From positions 137,826,529 through 137,890,528 of the forward strand of contig CAMZMU010000041.1 of the NCBI GenBank assembly GCA_947311845.1: a stretch of DNA of 64,000 nucleotides. Direction: 5' to 3'. Made by a program: the position numbers and the translations under genes. This stretch comes from Poa pratensis (Eukaryota; Streptophyta; Magnoliopsida; Poales; Poaceae). The notes beneath the pieces were generated by a model. It saw only the letters and a list, made by a program, of their open reading frames with translations. It was not told the DNA's origin and did not search any database. This document shows positions 56,797 through 64,000 of the stretch, one piece after another (within the stretch, counting starts at the first letter, position 1; each line of letters starts with the position of its first letter).

Positions 56797-57898
56797 TGTC
56801 GGGGGGCTACCCCCGGGTAGGGTCAAGTCTTGGCATAAGAAAAGTTTAAGTATATACCAAGGTACGGAGAGGGCCGACCTGCTTGGGCCTGGGAGAAACC
56901 GAGCTTCATCTTGACCTAGAGAGTATAAAAACCGACCTATCTTGGCCCAGAGGGGTCCGAGGTTTCCCGTTGGCATGGGCCGAGGTTCACTGTCCGAGCT
57001 ATGGTCAGCCGACCTAATACCTCGGTGCTATGTTTTGTGTTGTGAGTACAGGAGATGCTATTGGAAGGAAGTGAGGTCGACCTGGTAAAAGATCGTAAGC
57101 GCAGGACCCGGGCTAACCACGGCAGGAGGCCGTAGCTCGGGCAGGAGTCAATGCTCCTGTCACTTCACGCCTGACACGGAAGCATCTGTCATGGAGCATG
57201 GCAGAGGCGTGCCCCGGGTTCGGCAGGGCTGCACGCCTCTGACCGCTGACGCGTGAGATCCAGGGAAAAGGCTACGAAGTAGCATGGCATGGCTATGTCT
57301 TGTCTCTGTCAGAGGGGACATCCTAGCTCCACTGTGGTGACGCAGGGGATGGGCAGGCCATGTCTTGTCCCTGGCAGGAGTACAATGATGACCAAAGCGG
57401 AGGCATGGCTACAGTGTTCAGCGAGGGGCACAACGGTAACCCGGTTGGCCTATATAGAGGGCTTCACCCCCTCCTGCTTAACCCCGACGGATAGATCGAT
57501 CAACAGAGAGAGAAAGAGAGAAAGGAACCTCGGAACACCCCGGAAACACCTCGGATCTAGCTCGGAGTGCCTTCTTCCTCCGCGTAGCTCCATCTTTTAC
57601 CTCAAGTTCTCACCATTGTATCATCATACAGCTAGAGGAGCAGCTTGTACTTGTCACTTTGAGCTATACACTGAGTAGGATAGTGCTGCAGTAGGGGTGT
57701 TACCTCCGCAAGAGGGCCCCGAAGCAGGGTACATCGTGGTGTGCTTTGTGTTCCTGCTTTCTTGGTTTCTCATTCGTGTTCTTGCGTGTTCTTGCGTGTG
57801 CACTTCTTGAGTGCATAAACCCTTCCCGGATTCCCCCAACGACCATTCGGCCCCATCTTAGCCATACCCATGGCATCTGACGTGATCCCACCATGACA
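56797..57898 (+). mobile_element. 3' LTR of gypsy element E4, 1,102 bp
   Basis: Starts TGTCGGGGGGCTACCC and ends CCCACCATGACA, followed by CACTC (57899-57903), which matches the left duplication. A 10-bp tandem duplication (GTTCTTGCGT) near 57778-57797 and small indels explain the length difference from the 5' LTR. Confidence 0.95.
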
Positions 57899-57903
57899 CA
57901 CTC

Positions 57904-59670
57904 TTTGATATCAGGGTATCGAGCTAAGTAGCATGATCCTCTTGATGAAGTGATGCTCCTACACTTTGTTATTCTCCGTTCTCCGAGTGACTTGTTACTC
58001 CAGAATGATGAGACGTGAGCAATAATGTAACTATCGGATATTCTCAGCAGTTCTTACAGTGCCGAAATCCAAGGACCTTCGTTGTCCCTCTCAGCATGAT
58101 TGGTTAGCCGATCAATAAGTTGAGTTTAACTGTGCTACCAAGTCTGTTTGTTCAGGTGCACTTCCTCGGTCAAAGAGCTAGGTTTGTGCCGGAGCTCCCA
58201 AGACCACCTTGTTTTGCCTTGAAAGGCGTGATTCTCTCTCGAACTCAAGACATACCGGTGGATCGTGATATTCTGTAAGTCTTTCCAGAAGTATCGCCAG
58301 GTTGTCACCTGACCATGATGTTGAGCTTATGCGTAAGATGGTTCTCTGAACAGCTCCCTTCTCCAAGAAAATCGTGATGGATGTCCTGAATTATTCGGTT
58401 GAGCTTAAACAACTTGGAGAATTAAAAGATAAAAGCTCTATCCGATATAGTTCCTTCCAAAAGGGATGTCTAGTCTGTCTGTGTTGAAGCGAGGTGGTAT
58501 CTCCTCTCTGGATATGCTACCCTCCAAATCTTTTGATTTGAATTGGGCTATCGTCAAATCAAACTCAGACCGACCTACCTAAATGTGCTAGTCTGACCAA
58601 TACTTATGCCCCGTTCTGGTGAAATATGAGTCTACCATCTTGGAGTATCTGGATAAGTTTGTTGTTGAGCCCATCAACTACCTTCTTATCTTCTCCATGT
58701 TTGAGGAGATTCATATTGGATATTGGGCGTTAGCATTGGAAAATCGTTAGAACTAACTTTGTGTCGTCACAAGGTATGTGTTCTGGACGTTAGTAGTGAC
58801 TTTCCCTGGTTCACGTGCAATTGCTGAAAGACGTCGCCGTGGATCTGAGTAAATTGTCTGGTTCCCTCGGAATCATCTCAAGTCAATCATGCTTATGCAG
58901 AAGATTCTCGTAATGGTATGTTTTTACCTCCATCTCATGAGAATTTCATCTAGGCCCCCAAGCCACTGATTGAATTGTTCTAGAAAGAGAGGAAGTCTGA
59001 GAACTCCTTTTATCTTCGTTGGTGTTTCCCCAGCAGAGACTCAATGGTGTATTGTCACGAGTAATTCGAGTAGGGCGGCTGTCTCCTGACAAGTTGTTAA
59101 TACGTGAGTTCCGCAATCTCGTTCCTCCTTTGGAGTTTGACCTTCAAGTCTAGCTCTTGGAATTCTAGCAAATGTAATCTGCTGATATCCCGTGCAAAGA
59201 CTTCCTATTCATCCAGGTTGAGTCTGAAGTATCTCTACACCTGACCAGATCTAAATCTCAATCAGAAACGATTGTTAGTGATCGTCAAGAAGCTCGTCCC
59301 CGATGTCTAGAACATCAAGAAGTTTTTCCTGATACTATCGTTCCCGGGCTTTCTAAAGTTATCTATGTCCATCTCCCCAATCGTTCTCCGGTGATCTGAA
59401 ATGCTCCTCCGCGAGGAAGGTTCTACTCAAGCCGACTAGTGCAAGTTACCTCTTCGTCTGTTGGAATCTTGTTTCAACACTCTCCCTCAGAGACTTAAGG
59501 CCTTGTGCAAAGTTCATATTCTGAATCTTTGAGAAACAGTTGTCTACCAACTGGAAATCCTTATCAATCTCCCTTCAAACGATTGTGTCCCCTAACTGCT
59601 AATTCACGGGATGCTTGAAGCCTCATCCTAAGTTCTACTAGGAGGTACTCGGTCGTGTATCCTCACAATA
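57904..59670 (+). mobile_element. E2 internal sequence, third piece with decayed RT
   Basis: Continues E2 after the CACTC duplication. Heavily mutated gypsy pol remains can be followed, best at about 58500-58740 (TNTYAPFW, then LEYLDKFVV, corresponding to the RT palm before the active site). No frame is longer than about 60 codons. It stops abruptly at 59670, where the 3' LTR begins in mid-sequence. Confidence 0.6.
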
Positions 59671-60296
59671 TGCCATTGAGTTATGCTTTCATAAATAAAA
59701 TCAGCTTTATGCAAAACAGTCATACAACTTTGAAAGCCTCATCGAGCTAAAGCTCTATATATAATCTTGCGAGTTCGTCAAACTCAACGTCGTTTGTTTT
59801 GTTTCAGAGGAGGACTTCACCGACCTCGAAGGTGGGTTCTTTGTGGACGTCGACGAGTAGTCTGGGGTTCCAAGGTGGCAGCTTGGGACATCCCGGGACA
59901 GCTGGCGCTTGAATGTTTATCTGTAGGTCTCTTATGCCATATTTTGGTTCTTGTTGTCTAGAACAACTTAATTCGCTTCCACATGTTGTAATGTTGGGTC
60001 TGTGACCTCTGGTTGTCATTTGCTATCTTTCTCTATTATAAGAGTTGAACTATAATGATTTGTGTCGTAGAGTCTGTGATGTGCGAGTTGTTCCACAAGT
60101 CTTGATCTTTCTATTATACATTGAGGGTTGTGCCTGTGTTAAGGCATCAATCGGGGTGTTGCGTTGCCGATGATCCATTCCGAGCAACGCCTGCCAAAGG
60201 TTTTGGCCGAGGATTGGTAAACCTGTAACCTCCAGTTGTATCGCTTAACCGGTGACACACAGCATCACTGTATAGCAGTCGGGTCGGGGCGCCACA
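59671..60296 (+). mobile_element. 3' LTR of E2, 5'-truncated (626 bp)
   Basis: Matches the last 624 bp of the 5' LTR (36978-37601) and ends GGGCGCCACA, followed by CGTTG (60297-60301), the same duplication as at 34172-34176. The first 2.8 kb of the LTR are missing. A deletion joining decayed pol to mid-LTR explains this. Confidence 0.9.
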
Positions 60297-60301
60297 CGTT
60301 G

Positions 60302-62000
60302 CCTGCTCTTTTTGCAAAATTATTGGATAAGCGGATGTATATGCCACTAGTCCAGGTGTAAAGTCTGATCAACAAGTGAAATAAAGACCATCTACCACAT
60401 TCTCATGAGCTTGTAAACAGTGACACAAAAAGGAGTTGTAACCGTTTTGAATATTTTAAAGGTAGCACATGAAAAATTTACTTGGAATGGCAGGAAAATA
60501 CCACATAATAGGTAGTTTTGGTGGACACAGATGGCATGGATTTTGGCTCAAGGGTTTTGGATGCACAAGCAGCATTCTCGCTTAGTACAGAGTTTAGGCT
60601 AGTAAGGTTATTTAAGCAAACACAGACTGTCAACCGGTACAGCAAGAACTCATATAAAAAACATGCTTGAAAAATTACAAGACTCCACATTGTCTTCCTT
60701 GTTAATCAAATCTTTCACTAGAAAATATCTAGACTTTGGAACTACAATGATACAAATCAAATATCAACAAGCTTTACAGTACTTCTTCACTAATAGCCTT
60801 TACTTACATGATGCACAAGTCTAAACATTACTTACTTGGTAAATCAAAACAATTGACAAGTATAAAATTACTCAAGACAGTGATCTACAAGACTTATGTA
60901 AGCATTTATACCACTACCACATGCATAGCATTTTCTGTTCCAACCAAACATCAATCAACTTATTTGAACAACTCTCCAAACAAATATAAGTGAAACAAGA
61001 GAGTACTTTCTTCAAAAGAAATTAATAGCTCTGACAAGAGATATATGAAAACATAGAGCTAGAAGCTTTAGCAGTAGCTAGACAAGAATACTCAACAAAT
61101 ATAAGTGAAGAACAAAAGTATTTCAATGAAAAAGCGGAGCGTGTCTCTCTCCCAAACAAGAGTGCTAGGATCCAACAAGTATAGAGCAGCAAACAAAACA
61201 AAAATAAACTGAAAACAAAAGCACACTGATGCTCCAAGAAAAGTACATATAATGTGAAAAAAAAATATAGTCTCACTAGAGATGACCTGATATTTTGTTG
61301 ATGAAGAAGGTGATGCCTTGGGCATCCCCAAGCTTAGACGCTTGAGTCTTCTGAATATATTGGGGAGATCCATGGGAGTTTTTCCAAGCTTAAGCTTTTC
61401 ACTCTTCTTGATCTTAAATATCATCCTCCTCTCTTAACACTTGAAAACTTCCTTCACATCAAAACTCAATGTTTTCTCATTAGCGGGTTAGTGCATCAAA
61501 ACAAATAATCTCACTTGATTCTGTAAGGACGCAAATTCATAAGCAAAATTTTCAAACATTAGCTACTGTTACTAGGCTTAAGTGATGCTCTTTCACCTGA
61601 AAACAAACCACTCAACACTTGTAAAAGAGAGAATGCAAAACAAAGACAAAATCTGTCAAAATCAGAATAATCCATAAAGATGATTTTTTTCGGACACTTA
61701 CATCGCTCAAATCGAAAAACTTTAGTCGTACGAAGTTGCGTACATATCTCAGGAACACGCACAAAACTTGACAGATTTTTTTCAAAATTTTCCCATTTTC
61801 TACGGCGAGAAATGGTGACGTTCCAGAAATCTGTTCCTATGCAGTAATCAAAATATATATACCATCTTGTCATAAGAGACTTTTCTTGGTACAACAAAAC
61901 ATCAAATAAAAGATACAAAGGAGTTTTTAAGAAGTAAACATGCTCCTTGACTCAATAAAGAAAAATAATAGTAAGTAAAACAATGGGTTGCCTCCCATAA
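60302..62000 (-). mobile_element. E1 internal non-coding region
   Basis: E1 resumes after E2. AT-rich, no long ORF. On the minus strand this lies between the protease region and the 3' LTR, where RT and integrase would be expected. None is seen, so E1 appears non-autonomous. The stretch near 61985-62030 (GGTTGCCTCCCATAAGCGC...) is a familiar junction sequence of such gypsy elements in Triticeae. Confidence 0.65.
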
Positions 62001-62560
62001 GCGCTTCTCTTTAATGCCTTTTAACTAGGCATGAAACATGAATCAAGTATTGTCAAGACCAAAAACACCAACATTATAACTTGCCCTAACAATAGTATCA
62101 AAAGGGTGTTTCATCCTTCTTATAGGGAAGTGTTCCATACCTTTCCTGAGTGGGAATTGAAATTTTATATTCCCCTCTTTCATATCAATAACAGCACCAA
62201 CAGTTCTAAGAAAGGTCTTCCCAACACAATAGGACAAGAAGGATTGCATTCAGTATCCAAAACCACAAAATCAACAGGGACAAGGTTATTGTTAACCATA
62301 ATAAGAACATTACAACTCTCCCCAAAGGTTTCTTCAAAGAAGAATCAGCAAAATGAACATCCAAATAATATTTTCCAAAGGTGCAAGATCAAGGATATCA
62401 TAAGCTTTTTAGCATAACAGAAATACTAGCACCAAGATCACACAAAGCATTGCAATCAAAATCATTCACTTTCATTTTAATGATGGCTCCCAACCGTCAT
62501 CTAACTTCCTAGGATAGAAGCTTCACGTTTTAATTTCTCTTCCTAGCATGCATGAGAGCA
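62001..62560 (-). pseudogene. E1 aspartic protease remnant
   Basis: The minus strand reads GKTFLRTVGAVIDMKEGNIKF, corresponding to the GRPFLATAGAVIDVK-like C-terminal part of gypsy proteases, followed by a basic linker. Upstream (62400-62560) the frame is broken and the active-site region is not clean. Confidence 0.65.
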
Positions 62561-63440
62561 TTGATGATATGTTTAGTAAAAGCCATTTATTTCACTAGCC
62601 TTAGGACTCTAGCTAGGTTTTGCAAGAACATAATGACTTCAGTTATAACAACCATCAAAAAACAAAATTATTATCATCAAAGGTAATGGAACCATTATGT
62701 CCTACACTCCTAAAAATTCAGCACTTTTATCAGGAATAATTTTAGTGCTATCAGGCATTTAAAGCTTTTTGCAGCAGAAGTGGAGACATTTCCAACACCA
62801 ATTATCTTTCCATTAACAGTAGGAGGTTTACTAGCACTTGAGGTATCAACATTTCAGTAGTAAAAATAGTGCAAACTCTAGCCATAACTATTCTGTTTAG
62901 CAATTTCAGCTTCTTTTTCCTCTCTTTCCCATCTATCATGCAACTCAGCTAGCAGTCTTATATTATTATCAATTCTAACTTGTATAGCATTGAGAGTTTA
63001 GCTCTCTTTAACATCATGTAGGCCGCACCTATTTATTTAAGAAATCACATCATGAACAAGACTATCAACCTTAGCAGCAAGAATATCAATTTTTCCTAGC
63101 TTTTCCTCAACAATTTTAATTGAAAGTAGTTTGTGTGCTAATAAAATCCTTAACCATAACTCAAGATCAGAGGCACACTCTTATGTTGTTGTAGGAATTG
63201 CCATAAGAATTACCAAAGCATTGCTACCATTAGAAGGATATGGCCTATAGTTGCTATTACCAAAATTTCCTGTAGGCATTGTTGTTGAAGTTATTAATTT
63301 TAAATGAAGTTCACATCAACATTCCTTCTTGTGCAACCAATGAAGCTAAAGGAACATTATTTGGATCAATAGTAGCATGACCATTCGAAAGCATAGACAT
63401 AATGGCATAAACCTTAATCATTCAAAGAGGAGATCTCCTC
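62561..63440 (-). mobile_element. E1 region between gag and protease
   Basis: Decayed coding sequence on the minus strand. Short pieces (for example acidic/basic helical stretches near 62900-63000) fit the usual linker between gag core and protease, but no frame is intact. Confidence 0.5.
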
Positions 63441-63448
63441 AACAGAAT

Positions 63449-64000
63449 TTACCTTCTTACATGTTGGAGTGTCTTTCGGTGTGCCATTCCAGAATAGTTT
63501 ACCATCATATCATCAAGAAGCTTTGTTGCAGCACCCAAGTGAGGACATAAAGGTCCCTGCCAGCTGAATCCCAATAAATTCCTTGAGAAAAAATTCAATC
63601 CTGCATAAAAGATTTGAATAATCATCCAAGTAGTCAGTCCATGAGTGGGACAATTCTTAACCAATGATTCATTCTTTCCCAAGCTTGGGCAACATACTCA
63701 TTATCAAATTGCTTAAGTTCATAATGCCACATCTCAAAGATATGATTTTTAGCAGGAGGATAATTTTTCCAATGAAAGCATCTTTACACTTAGTCCAAGA
63801 ATCAATACTATTTCTAGGCAAAGATAGCAACCATTGTTTAGCTCTTCCTCTCAAGGAGAAAGGAAAAATAATTTCAGTTAATAATATCACCCTCTACCTC
63901 TTTATATTTTGCATATCACATAGCTCAACAAAATTTATTAAGGTGTGCAGCAACATCATCAGTACTAACAGCAGAAAATTGCTCTTTCATAACAAGATTT
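63449..64000 (-). pseudogene. E1 gag, partial
   Basis: Minus-strand frames 63890-63669 and 63682-63449 read FPFSLRGRAKQWLLSLPRNSIDSWTKCKDAFIGK and SLVKNCPTHGLTTWMIIQIFYAGL, the retrotransposon gag core of Triticeae gypsy elements, with a frame change near 63675. The 5' part of gag and the 5' LTR lie beyond the window edge. Confidence 0.85.

Overview
The window looks like nuclear DNA of a pooid grass (wheat, barley, Aegilops or Brachypodium-like). The evidence is one host gene with GC-rich monocot-style exons, grass-type Stowaway, Tourist and Mutator MITEs, a Cassandra element with 5S-derived LTRs, and very long Ty3/gypsy LTRs. I did not fix the species. Most of the 64 kb is transposable elements.

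Left part (1-8.1 kb): a composite that ends in a Helitron-like 3' terminus (hairpin plus CTAG at 8116-8119). It carries three in-frame, correctly spliceable exons of an unrecognised gene (3135-5009). An 802-bp inverted duplication of that gene's first exon and part of its intron (690-1491 versus 3135-3936) encloses a broken fragment of a CDKC-type cyclin-dependent kinase gene and a second, smaller inverted repeat. Tandem repeats (3 x 153 bp, 2 x about 627 bp) and two further Helitron-like hairpins follow.

Middle part (8.1-31 kb): MITEs, a 5'-truncated LINE with a 12-bp target duplication, and the only convincing host gene, a bHLH transcription factor of the bHLH18/NAI1-like group (exons 12612-13213, 13294-13683, 17610-17699). 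Its last intron (3.9 kb, apparently GC-AG) holds a decayed PIF/Harbinger element. Exon 1 carries an 8-bp insertion that resembles a hAT excision footprint and shifts the frame inside the bHLH domain. Downstream are GC-rich retroposon-like sequences, a minisatellite, two solo LTRs, an LTR between 160-bp direct repeats, a TIR element that captured a B3-domain fragment, and a Tourist MITE.

Right part (31-64 kb): a nest whose order can be read from target duplications. A LINE fragment was hit by E1, a minus-strand gypsy-type element with gag and protease but no visible RT or integrase (LTR 31725-33353, running off the window). E1 was hit by E2 (34177-60296, TSD CGTTG). E2 was hit by E3, a solo LTR (37911-42593, TSD GTTAC), and by E4, a gypsy element (43264-57898, TSD CACTC). 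E3 was hit by Cassandra, and the segment from the E3 start to the Cassandra end was then inverted. E4 keeps gag-pol on the plus strand, broken by several frameshifts, plus a long antisense gene between pol and the 3' LTR.

Points most worth a second look: the inversion inside E3, the inverted gene duplication at 690-3936, the footprint-like lesion in the bHLH gene, and the reiterated polypurine-like motif and antisense gene in E4.
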